A stretch of 27,668 nucleotides of DNA from an uncultured Eubacteriales bacterium (GCA_900550525.1 URSN01000013.1:1-27668), one strand, 5' to 3'; numbered from the stretch's first letter, positions 7,292 through 15,392 are shown. Translations and numbers: made by a program. Notes: a model not told the origin generated them from the letters alone.

Positions 7292-10249
7292 GTGAAACTG
7301 TACCTCAAGGGCCTTCCCAACCCGCGGCAGGCCGAATTCTTCGCCTCCCGGGCCCGGCACACCGCCTACGGCGGCGCGCGCGGCGGCGGCAAGAGCTGGG
7401 CCATGCGCCGCAAGCTCGTGCTGCTGGCGCTGCGCTACGACGGGCTGCAGATCCTGCTGCTGCGGCGCACGCTGCCGGAGCTGTACGAGAACCATGTGCG
7501 CCCGCTGCTTGCCGAGCTTGGCGGCGCGGTCCCCTACAGCGCGTCGCAGCGGGAGTTCCGCTTCCCCAACGGCAGCCGCATCCGCCTGGGCTACTGCGCG
7601 CAGGAGCAGGACGTATACCAGTACCAGGGGCAGGAGTACGACGTGATCGGCATGGAGGAGGCGACGCACTTTTCCGAGGCGCAGATGCAGTTCCTCACCA
7701 CCTGCAACCGCACGGTGCGCGCGGATTTCCCGCCGCGCATGTACTACACGTGCAACCCCGGCGGGGTGGGGCACGCCTGGGTCAAGCGCCTGTTCCTCGA
7801 CCGGGACTACCGCGGCAGCGAGCGCGCGGAGGACTACCGCTGCATCCCCGCGCGCGTGTACGACAACCCGGTGCTCATGCAGCGCGACCCCGGCTATGTG
7901 CGCACGCTCGAAAACCTGCCCGAGCACCTGCGCCGCGCGTACCTGGAGGGGGACTGGGACGTGCTGGCCGGGCAGTACTTCCCGGAGTTCCGGCGCGACG
8001 CGCATGTGATCGCGCCCCTCGCCCTGCCCGGGCACTGGCGGCGCTTTGCCGCGATGGACTGGGGCTATCACGATCCGTGCGCGGTGCTGTGGCTGGCCGT
8101 GGCGGACGACGGGCGCGTGTACGTCTACCGCGAGCTGTACCTGCGCCATACGCTCTCAAGCGAGATCGCGCGGCGCATGAAGCAGCTGCAGCAGGGCGAG
8201 CGCATCGCCTACACGGTCGCCTCGCCGGACGCATGGCAAAGGCGCGGCCTTGCGGACCTGGCGGGGCAGAGCATCGCGGATTCGTTCGCCGCGGCGGGCG
8301 TGCCGCTGCTTCGGGCGGACAACGCGCGCGTGCCGGGCTGGCAGCGCGTGCGGGAGTACCTTGCGCCGGCGGACGGCGGGCCGCGGCTGCGGAGCTTTTC
8401 GTGCTGCACGAACCTGGCGCGCACGCTGCCGCTGCTGCGCTTTGACGCGCACGACGCGGAGGACGTGGCCGACGGCGGCGAGGACCATGCGCCCGAGGCG
8501 CTGCGCTACGCGCTGATGAGCCGCCCCGCGCCCGCCCGCCGGCGCAGCGCCCCGCCGGCGCGCCCGGCGTACGACCCGTTCGCCGCGCCCGCGCCGCCCC
8601 CGCGCGGCGTTGAGGGGCTCTGCCGCGCGCGGCGCACAAGGAGGAGAGGAAGGGAGATCATGAGAGGGAAGCAGACAGAGCAGAAGCAGCGCCTCAGCGA
8701 CGAGGCGTACCGGCTGTTCCGGGAGTTCCGCAGCGCGTATACGGGCGAATGGCGGCGGCTGGAGAACTGCGAGCGCATGTACCGCGGCGACCACTGGCAC
8801 GACGTGCCGCAGCGCGACCCGAACGAGCCGCGCCCGGTCACGCCCGTGATCCAGTCCACGGTGGAGAACATCAGCGCCGAGCTGATGGACCGCATCCCGG
8901 AGGCGGTCATCGCCCCGGAGACGCCCGAGGACGCGCAGATCGCGCGCGTGCTCGAGGCGGTGATCCGCCAAAACCACGACCTGCTGGGCTATGCGCGCGA
9001 ATACCGCCGCATCGTGCACGACCTGCTGGTGAGCGGCTACGCGGTGCAGGAGGTCGGCTTCGACCCGTCCGCCTGCGGCGGGCTCGGGTGCGCCTATATC
9101 CGGCATGTGGACGCGCGCAGCATCCTGTTCGACCCGGCCGTGACCGACCTGCAGGACGGGCGCGCGGTGTTCAAGATCGGCCTGAGGACCCGCGCGTTCA
9201 TGGAGCAGCATTTCCCCGAGCACGCGCCGTTTCTGACGGACGACGCGTTCCGCGCCGGCGACGCGGCCGAGGATGAGGTGCTGCTGGCCGACCGGCGGGA
9301 CATGCTGCTGCTGATCGAGTACTGGTGGCGCGAATACGACGCCGCCACCGGCGGCAGCCGCGTGCACATGGCGCAGCTGTGCGCCGGGCGCGTGCTGCGC
9401 GACAGCCGGGATACGCGGCCGGAGGGCTATTTCTCGCACGGGCAGTACCCGTTCGTGCTCACGCCGCTGTTCCCGCGGCGCGGCTCGTGCCTGGGGTTCG
9501 GGTATGTGGACCTGATCGAGACGCAGCCGCGCTATGCCGACAAGCTCGACCAGATCGTGCTCAAGAACGCGCTGATGGCCTCGCACAACAAGCTGCTCGT
9601 CACCGAGGCGTCCGGCTTTGACGTGGAGGACCTGCGCGACTGGTCCAGGGACGTGCACCGCGGCGAGAGCCTCTCCGGTGTGACGTGGTTCACCACGCCC
9701 GCGCTGCCGGCCTATCTCGTGGAGTACATCCACGACATCCGCGAGAGCATCAAGCAGGAGAGCGGCGCCAACGACTTCTCCCGCGGGCAGACGGCCGCGG
9801 GCGTGACGGCCGCCTCGGCCATCGCCGCGCTGCAGGAGATGAGCAACAAGCGCGCGCGCACGGCCTCGCGCCTGCTGCACGAGGCGTTCCGCGACGCGGT
9901 GCGGCTGGAGATCGAGGCGGAGCGGGATTTCTCGCTCTTCACGCGCCGCGTGACGGTGGAGATCGACGGCCGGCGGACGCCGTGCACGTTCGAGAGCGCC
10001 ATGCTGCTGCGCGAGGCGCCCGGGCGCGTGCTGCTGCCGGTGGAGTTCTACGTGTCGGTCAAGGCGCAGCAGGAGACGCGCACCACGGCGCTGAGCCAGA
10101 ACGAGCTGGCGCTGCAGATGCTCGGCGCCGGCATCCTGACGCCGGAGCAGGCCGCGGCGCTGATGGTGTTCGACGGCAAGGAGCAGGTGCTCAAGGAGCT
10201 GCGCGAGCGGCGCGAGACACAAGCGACAACGGAAGGAGCAGGAGTATGA
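7292..10249 (+). CDS. Terminase large subunit reading in frame into the portal protein (single 985-codon frame)
   Basis: The first about 455 codons encode a complete large terminase. Walker A is at residues 27-35 (GGARGGGKS), Walker B at 117-123 (DVIGMEE), and the coupling motif TCNPGG at 153-158. The RNase H-like nuclease follows, with acidic residues at Asp256 (AMDWGYHD) and Asp313 (ASPDAW) and the C-terminal EDHAPEALRYAL. It would pump DNA into a prohead and cut it. Start is GTG 7292 with GGGAGGGG upstream. After a Pro/Ala-rich tail no stop occurs: the frame passes through the portal ribosome binding site and joins the portal start at 8660 in phase. A TGA lies one frame away at 8611-8613 (GCGTTGAGG), just where a terminase would end, so a one-base deletion or sequencing error could have removed the stop. 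Translation likely also restarts at 8660. Confidence 0.85.
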   Translation: MKLYLKGLPNPRQAEFFASRARHTAYGGARGGGKSWAMRRKLVLLALRYDGLQILLLRRTLPELYENHVRPLLAELGGAVPYSASQREFRFPNGSRIRLGYCAQEQDVYQYQGQEYDVIGMEEATHFSEAQMQFLTTCNRTVRADFPPRMYYTCNPGGVGHAWVKRLFLDRDYRGSERAEDYRCIPARVYDNPVLMQRDPGYVRTLENLPEHLRRAYLEGDWDVLAGQYFPEFRRDAHVIAPLALPGHWRRFAAMDWGYHDPCAVLWLAVADDGRVYVYRELYLRHTLSSEIARRMKQLQQGERIAYTVASPDAWQRRGLADLAGQSIADSFAAAGVPLLRADNARVPGWQRVREYLAPADGGPRLRSFSCCTNLARTLPLLRFDAHDAEDVADGGEDHAPEALRYALMSRPAPARRRSAPPARPAYDPFAAPAPPPRGVEGLCRARRTRRRGREIMRGKQTEQKQRLSDEAYRLFREFRSAYTGEWRRLENCERMYRGDHWHDVPQRDPNEPRPVTPVIQSTVENISAELMDRIPEAVIAPETPEDAQIARVLEAVIRQNHDLLGYAREYRRIVHDLLVSGYAVQEVGFDPSACGGLGCAYIRHVDARSILFDPAVTDLQDGRAVFKIGLRTRAFMEQHFPEHAPFLTDDAFRAGDAAEDEVLLADRRDMLLLIEYWWREYDAATGGSRVHMAQLCAGRVLRDSRDTRPEGYFSHGQYPFVLTPLFPRRGSCLGFGYVDLIETQPRYADKLDQIVLKNALMASHNKLLVTEASGFDVEDLRDWSRDVHRGESLSGVTWFTTPALPAYLVEYIHDIRESIKQESGANDFSRGQTAAGVTAASAIAALQEMSNKRARTASRLLHEAFRDAVRLEIEAERDFSLFTRRVTVEIDGRRTPCTFESAMLLREAPGRVLLPVEFYVSVKAQQETRTTALSQNELALQMLGAGILTPEQAAALMVFDGKEQVLKELRERRETQATTEGAGV
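8660..10249 (+). CDS. Podovirus-type portal protein (internal start of the fused frame)
   Basis: The 529-residue segment starting at ATG 8660, preceded by a strong AAGGAGGAGAGGAAGGGAG, matches P22-like portal proteins. It has an amino-terminal helical stretch (ERMYRGDHWHD), then VTPVIQSTVENISAELMDRIPE, a clip/stem region with ADKLDQIVLKNALMASHNK, the segment RGQTAAGVTAASAIAALQEM, and a long C-terminal helix rich in Gln, Glu and Arg. The portal is the dodecameric ring through which DNA enters the capsid and to which the neck attaches. Its stop overlaps the scaffold start by four bases (ATGA), showing translational coupling. The good ribosome binding site argues that portal is made separately even though the upstream terminase frame is continuous with it. 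Confidence 0.85.
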   Translation: MRGKQTEQKQRLSDEAYRLFREFRSAYTGEWRRLENCERMYRGDHWHDVPQRDPNEPRPVTPVIQSTVENISAELMDRIPEAVIAPETPEDAQIARVLEAVIRQNHDLLGYAREYRRIVHDLLVSGYAVQEVGFDPSACGGLGCAYIRHVDARSILFDPAVTDLQDGRAVFKIGLRTRAFMEQHFPEHAPFLTDDAFRAGDAAEDEVLLADRRDMLLLIEYWWREYDAATGGSRVHMAQLCAGRVLRDSRDTRPEGYFSHGQYPFVLTPLFPRRGSCLGFGYVDLIETQPRYADKLDQIVLKNALMASHNKLLVTEASGFDVEDLRDWSRDVHRGESLSGVTWFTTPALPAYLVEYIHDIRESIKQESGANDFSRGQTAAGVTAASAIAALQEMSNKRARTASRLLHEAFRDAVRLEIEAERDFSLFTRRVTVEIDGRRTPCTFESAMLLREAPGRVLLPVEFYVSVKAQQETRTTALSQNELALQMLGAGILTPEQAAALMVFDGKEQVLKELRERRETQATTEGAGV

Positions 10250-10698
10250 AGCACAACAGGGACACGTCCGCCGTGCAGGCGGCGGCGCAGGCGGCGCCAG
10301 CGCCGGAGGCCCCCGCGTCCGGCGGGGAGGAGGCGCGCCCGTTCGGCGCGCTGGTCAACGAGCTGACGGAGCTGGTGCGCTCCGGCGCGCTGCCGGAGGG
10401 GTTCGACCTGGCGGAGGCGTGCAGCGATGCGGCGTTCCTTGAACTGACCGAGGAGCTGCCGCTTGCCGCGGCCATCCGCGTGTACGCGGCCGAGCGGCGC
10501 GCCGCGCGCGCCGACGAGGGCGCGCGCGAGCGTCTTGCGGCCAAGCTGCGCAGCCGCAGCGCGCTGCCCCAGCCGGTGCGCGGCGCGTCCGGCGCGTCCG
10601 TGGAGCGGGATTACGCCGGCATGTCGGACGAGGAGTTCCGCGCGCTCGAGCAGCAGTACCGCCGCGCGGCGCAGCGCGGCATCCGCGTCCGCCTCTGA
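10246..10698 (+). CDS. Probable capsid scaffolding protein
   Basis: A 150-residue, Ala/Glu/Arg-rich, mostly helical protein between portal and major capsid genes, the usual place of a scaffold. It has a disordered Ala/Pro amino end, a helical centre (FGALVNELTELVRSGALPEG), and a basic C-terminal patch (LEQQYRRAAQRGIRVRL) of the kind scaffolds use to contact coat protein. It would template prohead assembly and then leave. The start overlaps the portal stop (ATGA) with GGAAGGAGCAGGAG upstream. No family-specific motif is visible, so the assignment rests on position, size and composition. Confidence 0.65.
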   Translation: MKHNRDTSAVQAAAQAAPAPEAPASGGEEARPFGALVNELTELVRSGALPEGFDLAEACSDAAFLELTEELPLAAAIRVYAAERRAARADEGARERLAAKLRSRSALPQPVRGASGASVERDYAGMSDEEFRALEQQYRRAAQRGIRVRL

Positions 10699-10737
10699 CG
10701 CGGCCGGGCGCAGCACAAGGAAAGGAAGGAGCAAGCC

Positions 10738-11943
10738 ATGAGCAACATCAACACCACCCTCAACACCGCGGCCACGACCTTCACCAACAAGGAGTACTAC
10801 GACCGCAAGCTGCTCGAAACGGCCAAGACGCGCCTGGTGCACGCGCGCTTTGGGCAAAAGCGCGCCATCCCGCCGCACAGCGGCAAGCGCGTGGAGTTCC
10901 GCCGCTATGAGCTCTTCACGCCCGACGCCGGCCGCCTCACGCTCGCGGAGGGCGTCACGCCCGACGGGCAGAGCCTCGCCCAGTCGCGCGTGGAGGCGGA
11001 GGTCCGCCAGTACGGCGCGTACATCGAGGTGTCCGACCTGCTGGACCTGACGGCGTTCGACAACGTCATCAACGACGGCGCGGAGCTGCTGGGCGAGCAG
11101 CTCGGCACGGTGATCGAATGGGTCACGCGCGACGCCATGTGCGCCGGCACGAACGTGCAGTACGCCGGCGGCGGCACGAGCAGGGCCGGGCTGACCGCCG
11201 AGGATACGCTGACCGTCTCCGAGGTGCGCAGGGCCGTCCGCACGCTCAAAAAGGCCAAGGCGCGCATGTTCACCTCGCTCGAGGGCGGGCAGAAGAAGCC
11301 GCACTTCATCTGCATCTGCTCGCCGGACGCGACGTTCGACCTGCAGTCCGACCCGCTCTGGCAGGACGTGTCCAAGTACGCCAACGCCGAGGCCGTCTAC
11401 AGCGGCGAGATCGGGCGGCTCTTTGGCGTCGTGTTCGTGGAGAGCACGGAGGCGAAGGTCTTTTCCCAGAGCGTGTACACCACCGTCGCCGCGCACGAGG
11501 CCGGCTGCGCCGAGGTGAAGCTCGCCTCCGTGACGGACGCGGCGGCGGCCTACCTGCGCGCCGGCGCGAAGCTGACCATCGGCGAGACGGAGTACACCGT
11601 GTCCGCGCTCGATCGCGCCAATGCGGCCGTGACGCTGAGCGCGCCCGTGGCCGCGGCCATCCCCGCCGGGACGAAGGCGTACAGCCAGGACGCCGGCGCG
11701 CTCGATGGCGACAAGCGCGGCGCGGACGTGCACGCCACGCTCGTGTTCGGCGCGGACGCCTACGGCGTGATCGACGTGGCCGGCGGCGGCGCGCTGCGCA
11801 CGATCATCAAGCCGTGCGGCAGCGCGGGCGCGGCGGACCCGCTCGACCAGCGCTCCACCGTGGGCGCGAAGGTGGAGGCGTACACCGCCGCCATCCTCAA
11901 CGACCTGTGGCTGGTGCGCATCGAGCACCGCGTGACCATCTGA
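10738..11943 (+). CDS. N4-gp56-family major capsid protein
   Basis: A 401-residue HK97-fold coat protein of the N4-gp56 family. Characteristic stretches are GKRVEFRRYELF, LAEGVTPDGQSL, VRQYGAYIEVSDLLDLTAFD, AGTNVQYAGG, TVSEVRRAVRTLKKAKARMF, YSGEIGRLFGVVFVESTEAK, HATLVFGADAYGVIDVAGGG and CGSAGAADPLDQRSTVGAK. It would form the shell that encloses DNA. Between about residues 254 and 325 there is an Ala/Thr-rich beta-like segment that looks like an inserted surface domain. AAGGAAAGGAAGGAG precedes the ATG. The coding sequence is intact and carries no sign of decay, which suggests the particle is still under selection. Confidence 0.9.
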   Translation: MSNINTTLNTAATTFTNKEYYDRKLLETAKTRLVHARFGQKRAIPPHSGKRVEFRRYELFTPDAGRLTLAEGVTPDGQSLAQSRVEAEVRQYGAYIEVSDLLDLTAFDNVINDGAELLGEQLGTVIEWVTRDAMCAGTNVQYAGGGTSRAGLTAEDTLTVSEVRRAVRTLKKAKARMFTSLEGGQKKPHFICICSPDATFDLQSDPLWQDVSKYANAEAVYSGEIGRLFGVVFVESTEAKVFSQSVYTTVAAHEAGCAEVKLASVTDAAAAYLRAGAKLTIGETEYTVSALDRANAAVTLSAPVAAAIPAGTKAYSQDAGALDGDKRGADVHATLVFGADAYGVIDVAGGGALRTIIKPCGSAGAADPLDQRSTVGAKVEAYTAAILNDLWLVRIEHRVTI

Positions 11944-12012
11944 CCGGGCGGCGGCGCGGGCGGCGGCCGCCGCCCGCGCCGCGCAAAAGCGACGGGAGAA
12001 AGGAGCACATCC

Positions 12013-12291
12013 ATGCAGTATATCACCGAGGAACAGATGCACCGCATCGAAAGCGACACCTGCGCGGCGCTTCGGAACGAGCCGCGCGCGCCCATCCGCA
12101 TCGAGCCGCTGCACGGCGAGGCGTACTGGGAGGGCGGCATCAACGGGCACTTCTTCCGCGTGCCGACGGGCGTGCCGGTCGAGGTGCCGGAGAGCCTCGC
12201 GCGGCTCATCGCCGCGGGCGAGCGCGTGCGCGTGGCCAGCGCCGAGCGCCTCTCGCCCTACCGGCGCGGCGGCGGCCGGCGCGTGGGATAA
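12013..12291 (+). CDS. Small conserved phage-head-associated protein
   Basis: A 92-residue protein directly after the capsid gene, with AGAAAGGAG upstream. The centre (YWEGGINGHFFRVPTGVPVEVPESLARLI) has the look of small proteins that follow N4-gp56 capsid genes in podovirus-like genomes: a short beta hairpin containing NGH.FRVP.G.PVEVPE, then a helix. Its role is unknown; a capsid decoration or head-completion role would fit. It ends in a Gly/Arg tail. Recognition is from memory of the pattern, not from a search. Confidence 0.65.
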   Translation: MQYITEEQMHRIESDTCAALRNEPRAPIRIEPLHGEAYWEGGINGHFFRVPTGVPVEVPESLARLIAAGERVRVASAERLSPYRRGGGRRVG

Positions 12292-12303
12292 GGGGGGAGC
12301 GGC

Positions 12304-12843
12304 ATGACGCTGCAGGAACTGTTGACGGCCGTTTTACAGCAGCTCGACCGCAGCACCGACGCGCAGACGCTCGAGACCTGGCGCGACAAGCTCACGCGCT
12401 ACCTCAACGACGCGATGGTGGACCTCTCCGGCGCGGTGCAGCCGCGGCGCACCGAGACGGTTTCGATCACGGGCGGCGCGATCGACCTGACGCTGCTCGA
12501 GCGCCCGCTGGTGAAGGCGGTGGCGCTCGCGCGCGGCGGCGCGCGGCTGCCCTTCTACTACGGCGCGGGCACGCACCTGCTGCACGTGCCCGGCGTACCG
12601 GACGGCGCGGCGGAGCTGACGTACCGCTACATGCCGCGGATGCTCGCGGCCGATACCGACGTGCCGGACCTGCCCGAATACAGCCACGGCGCGCTGGTGA
12701 CCTACGCGGTCGCGCGCGAGCGCGCCGCGGGCGACGCGGCGGCCGCCGCGCAGGCGGGCTTTGCGCTCTATCAGCAGATGCGCCGCGCGCTGCGCGCCCA
12801 CAGCGGCGAGCTGGACGCCTACCGCATCGAGAACGCCTACTGA
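12304..12843 (+). CDS. Head-tail connector / adaptor protein (P22 gp4-like or gp6-like)
   Basis: A 179-residue protein with the layout of head-completion adaptors. It has an amino-terminal helix (TLQELLTAVLQQLDR), then WRDKLTRYLNDAMVDLSGA, a beta region (TETVSITGGAIDLTLLERPL and ELTYRYMPRMLAADTDVPDLP), and a helical end rich in Ala/Arg (LVTYAVARERAAGDAAAAAQ and YQQMRRALRA). The DVPDLPEYSHGALVTYAVARE segment is typical of this group. It would sit below the portal as the first ring of the neck. ATG 12304 has GGGGGGAG upstream. It lies just before the propeller-like protein, as in P22-type neck gene order. Confidence 0.7.
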   Translation: MTLQELLTAVLQQLDRSTDAQTLETWRDKLTRYLNDAMVDLSGAVQPRRTETVSITGGAIDLTLLERPLVKAVALARGGARLPFYYGAGTHLLHVPGVPDGAAELTYRYMPRMLAADTDVPDLPEYSHGALVTYAVARERAAGDAAAAAQAGFALYQQMRRALRAHSGELDAYRIENAY

Positions 12844-12859
12844 CGGGGAGGGGATACCG

Positions 12860-14284
12860 ATGGCATTGCAGCTCTACCGCATCGCGCAGTTCCAGGGCAT
12901 CAACCAGAGCGCGTGCGAGAACAACATCGACCCGGGCGAGAGCCCGGACGCGCGCAACATGGACACATCCGGCGGGCCGCTGCGCGTGGCGCGCGGCTAT
13001 GCGCGCCACCACGAGGCCGTGCACCCGGCGCCCGGCGGCGTGCTGCGCATGGCCGTGTGGCACGCCGGCGGCGCGCGGCGCTTCCTCACGGCCACGGCGG
13101 GCGGCTGGCAGGTGCTGCCCGAGAGCGGGACGGCCTGGCAGACGCTCGCCGCGTTCGGCGCGCCCGCCGCGCAGGCGGATTTCCAGAGCGTCAAGATCGG
13201 CGGCACGGAATACATGCTCCTCTCCTGCGGCGCGCAGCAGATCCTCAAATGGGACGGCGCGTCCGCGGCGGCGGAGCCGTTCGGCAGCGCCGAGCAGCTC
13301 TCCAGCGCGCCCGCCGGGCTGCTGGAGCTGTATTACAGCCGCCTGTTCGCCGCGGGCGACCCGGCGCACCCGTGCCGCCTGTACTGGAGCTGCGCGCCGG
13401 GCGACGCGCGCACGGTGGAGGACTGGTCGCAGGACGACGCCTCCCCCAACGTGAGCGGCGGGCATGTGGAGGTCGGCACCGACAGCGACCCGATCACGGG
13501 GCTGTTCGCGCTGTCCAACCAGCTGCTCATCTTCAAGCGGGATTCGCTCTACCGCCTGCTGGGCGACCGGCCGGGCAACTACCGCATCTACCCGGTCAGC
13601 GGGCAGATGGCGCAGCCGGCGCACACCGCGTGCGTGCGCGTGGCGGACGTGCTGTACTTCCTCACCTCCGCCGGGCTGTACTATTTCGACGGGCAGACCG
13701 TGCGCCGCGCGCCGGACGCGGACAAGATCAAGGACTTCCTCGCCGGGGCCGACCTGTCGGACTGCCGCGCGGCCGCCTGCGGCGAGCGGCTCTACTTTGC
13801 CGTGAACACCGGCGCGGGCGCGGGCAACGACGCGCGCGTGGGCTACGACCTGGCGCGCCGCACCTACATGATCCGCGACGGGTTCACCGTGCGCGGGCTG
13901 TGCGCCGACGGCGGGACGCTCTTCCTGCTCACGGGGGAGGGGCGCGTGTGCCGCTTCGACGAGGGCGAAGATTACGACGGACGGCCGATTACGGCCTACT
14001 GGCGCACGCCGATGACGGACCTGGGCGGCAAGATCGCCGTCAAGCAGCTCCGGGAGCTGTACCTGCGCGGCAGCGGCGGCGTGATCGCGGTGGAGGCGAT
14101 CTCAAACGGGACCACCGAGTTCTTCGACCGGCTCATGCCCGCCGCGCTCACCGACGTGCTGGAGGCGCGGCTCACCGGCGACGGGCGCGCGTTCTGCCTG
14201 CGCCTGTCCAACGAGTTCGGCACGCATTTCACCATCGACGGCGGCGTGGAGCTGCTGTTCGACGCGCAGCGCCGCGTGCTGTAG
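12860..14284 (+). CDS. P22 gp10-like neck/hub protein with propeller-like repeats
   Basis: A 474-residue protein starting at ATG 12860 (GGGGAGGGG upstream). The amino end QFQGINQSACENNIDPGESPDARNMD is a hallmark of phage tail-accessory proteins. It is followed by repeating blade-like stretches with aromatic-Gly turns (YSRLFAAGDPAHPCRLYWS, LFALSNQLLIFKRDSLYRLL, VADVLYFLTSAGLYYFDG, GERLYFAVNT, GGTLFLLTGEGRVCRFDEG), consistent with a beta-propeller like P22 gp10, the DNA-stabilising hub of the short tail. The stop is TAG, one of few in the window, and the frame after it reaches the next start without another stop. Presence of this gene argues that the particle had a closed neck, but no tail spike gene follows. 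Confidence 0.7.
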   Translation: MALQLYRIAQFQGINQSACENNIDPGESPDARNMDTSGGPLRVARGYARHHEAVHPAPGGVLRMAVWHAGGARRFLTATAGGWQVLPESGTAWQTLAAFGAPAAQADFQSVKIGGTEYMLLSCGAQQILKWDGASAAAEPFGSAEQLSSAPAGLLELYYSRLFAAGDPAHPCRLYWSCAPGDARTVEDWSQDDASPNVSGGHVEVGTDSDPITGLFALSNQLLIFKRDSLYRLLGDRPGNYRIYPVSGQMAQPAHTACVRVADVLYFLTSAGLYYFDGQTVRRAPDADKIKDFLAGADLSDCRAAACGERLYFAVNTGAGAGNDARVGYDLARRTYMIRDGFTVRGLCADGGTLFLLTGEGRVCRFDEGEDYDGRPITAYWRTPMTDLGGKIAVKQLRELYLRGSGGVIAVEAISNGTTEFFDRLMPAALTDVLEARLTGDGRAFCLRLSNEFGTHFTIDGGVELLFDAQRRVL

Positions 14285-14317
14285 CCGCGGCGCAACGGAA
14301 GAAAGGAGGCACAGCGC

Positions 14318-14509
14318 ATGGCCTATCAACCCACCGGCGTACAGACGATGTTCCCGGTCTACCTGCAGCGCATGGCCGCGGCCGGGCAGACGCGCGAGAG
14401 CTACGACATCGCCGTGGCGCACAACGAGGCGAACCTGAACCAGAACCTGGAGACGCTCTACCGCAAGCTCCTCGAGATCGAGGAGTACCTTGCCGGTGCG
14501 GCGCAGTAA
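14318..14509 (+). CDS. Small helical protein of the phage-type operon
   Basis: A 63-residue protein with an excellent GAAAGGAGG before the ATG. After an extended amino end (MAYQPTGVQTMFPVYLQRM) the rest is a helix with heptad-like Leu spacing (NEANLNQNLETLYRKLLEIE), suggesting a coiled coil. I do not recognise a family. Position after the hub gene would fit a short neck, needle or chaperone protein. Confidence 0.55.
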   Translation: MAYQPTGVQTMFPVYLQRMAAAGQTRESYDIAVAHNEANLNQNLETLYRKLLEIEEYLAGAAQ

Positions 14510-14543
14510 GGGGCAAAACAGTGCAGATAAGGGGGAAGCAGGC

Positions 14544-15392
14544 ATGAACATTCTGAGCAAGCGCACGGGCAGGGCGCCCGTGCGGGTGCAGCTGTCCGAT
14601 CCGGCGCCCGCCACGAACTGGCGGCAGCGCGCCGCGGCAAAGGAGGCCGCCGCGCAGTTGGCGGCGCAGCAGGCGGCGCCCTCCGGCGGCAGGACGGGCG
14701 GCGGGGGCGGCGGCTCCCGCGGCGGCGCGACGCTCGAGAGCTACGTCAAGACCCTCTACGACGCGTACCGTCCGCCGCGCGCCGATTACGAGGCGATGGA
14801 CGCGGCGCAGCTGAGCGCGCAGATCGCCTCCTGGCTGCGCCCCGTCTACGAACGGGCGATGCAGGCGCGCCGCGAGCAGACGGCGGCCTACCGCGCCGAG
14901 CTCGACGCGGACGCCATCGCCCGCGGCATGGGCAGCTCCACCTACGTCACGGACGTGAAGAGCCGCCAGCTTGCCGACGAGGCGGAGGACGTGGCCGCGC
15001 TCGAGGGCGAGTACGGCGCAGAGCTCGGGCGGCTGACCATGGAGGCGGCCGAGGCCGAGCGCGAACGGGAGATGGAGGTCGCCCTGTTCAACCGCCAGCA
15101 GGACGAGGCGGCCTACATGAAGGCGTACGAGGCGGCGCTCGCGCTCTACGAGACGGCGGCAAGGCGCAGCGGCGGCGGCTCCCGCGGCGGCAGCGGCGGC
15201 GGCGGCGCGCAGCAGGCCGTGCCCGCCACCACGGCGGAGAACTGCGAGCGGTTCCTCGCCGGGCTCACGGGGCAGGAGCGCTACGCCGTCTATACCGGCA
15301 CGGACGCGGAAAACGCCCGCTACCGCAGCGAGATCATCGCCTCCGTCGGCAGCGACGGGCTGCTCGAGCTGATGCGGCGCTACCCGTTCTGA
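14544..15392 (+). CDS. Unrecognised 282-residue helical protein with Gly-rich linkers, last gene of the operon
   Basis: Starts at ATG 14544 with AAGGGGGAAG upstream. The amino end is basic (MNILSKRTGRAPVRVQ), followed by a short helix and a Gly-rich linker (about residues 47-61). A long charged helical region spans about 63-207 and includes DAIARGMGSSTYVTDVKSRQ and EYGAELGRLTMEAAEAERER. A second Gly/Ser linker covers about 209-222. A compact C-terminal domain (about 228-282) contains CERFLAGLTGQERYAVYTGT and ends in LMRRYPF. No enzyme motif or signal peptide is seen. In podovirus gene order this slot holds internal ejection proteins or a tail needle; the helix-rich, linker-separated design fits an internal or ejected protein. 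It could also be lineage-specific cargo. Followed by a strong terminator. Confidence 0.6.
   Translation: MNILSKRTGRAPVRVQLSDPAPATNWRQRAAAKEAAAQLAAQQAAPSGGRTGGGGGGSRGGATLESYVKTLYDAYRPPRADYEAMDAAQLSAQIASWLRPVYERAMQARREQTAAYRAELDADAIARGMGSSTYVTDVKSRQLADEAEDVAALEGEYGAELGRLTMEAAEAEREREMEVALFNRQQDEAAYMKAYEAALALYETAARRSGGGSRGGSGGGGAQQAVPATTAENCERFLAGLTGQERYAVYTGTDAENARYRSEIIASVGSDGLLELMRRYPF

Noticed and set aside
8156-10222. Long leftward open frame opposite the portal gene
   Set aside because: Antisense shadow rich in His/Arg/Leu; the portal on the other strand has family signatures and a strong ribosome binding site.
14282-14509. Amber readthrough joining the hub protein to the 63-residue protein
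   Set aside because: The frame is in phase, but the bridging codons are just the ribosome binding region of the next gene; chance is sufficient.
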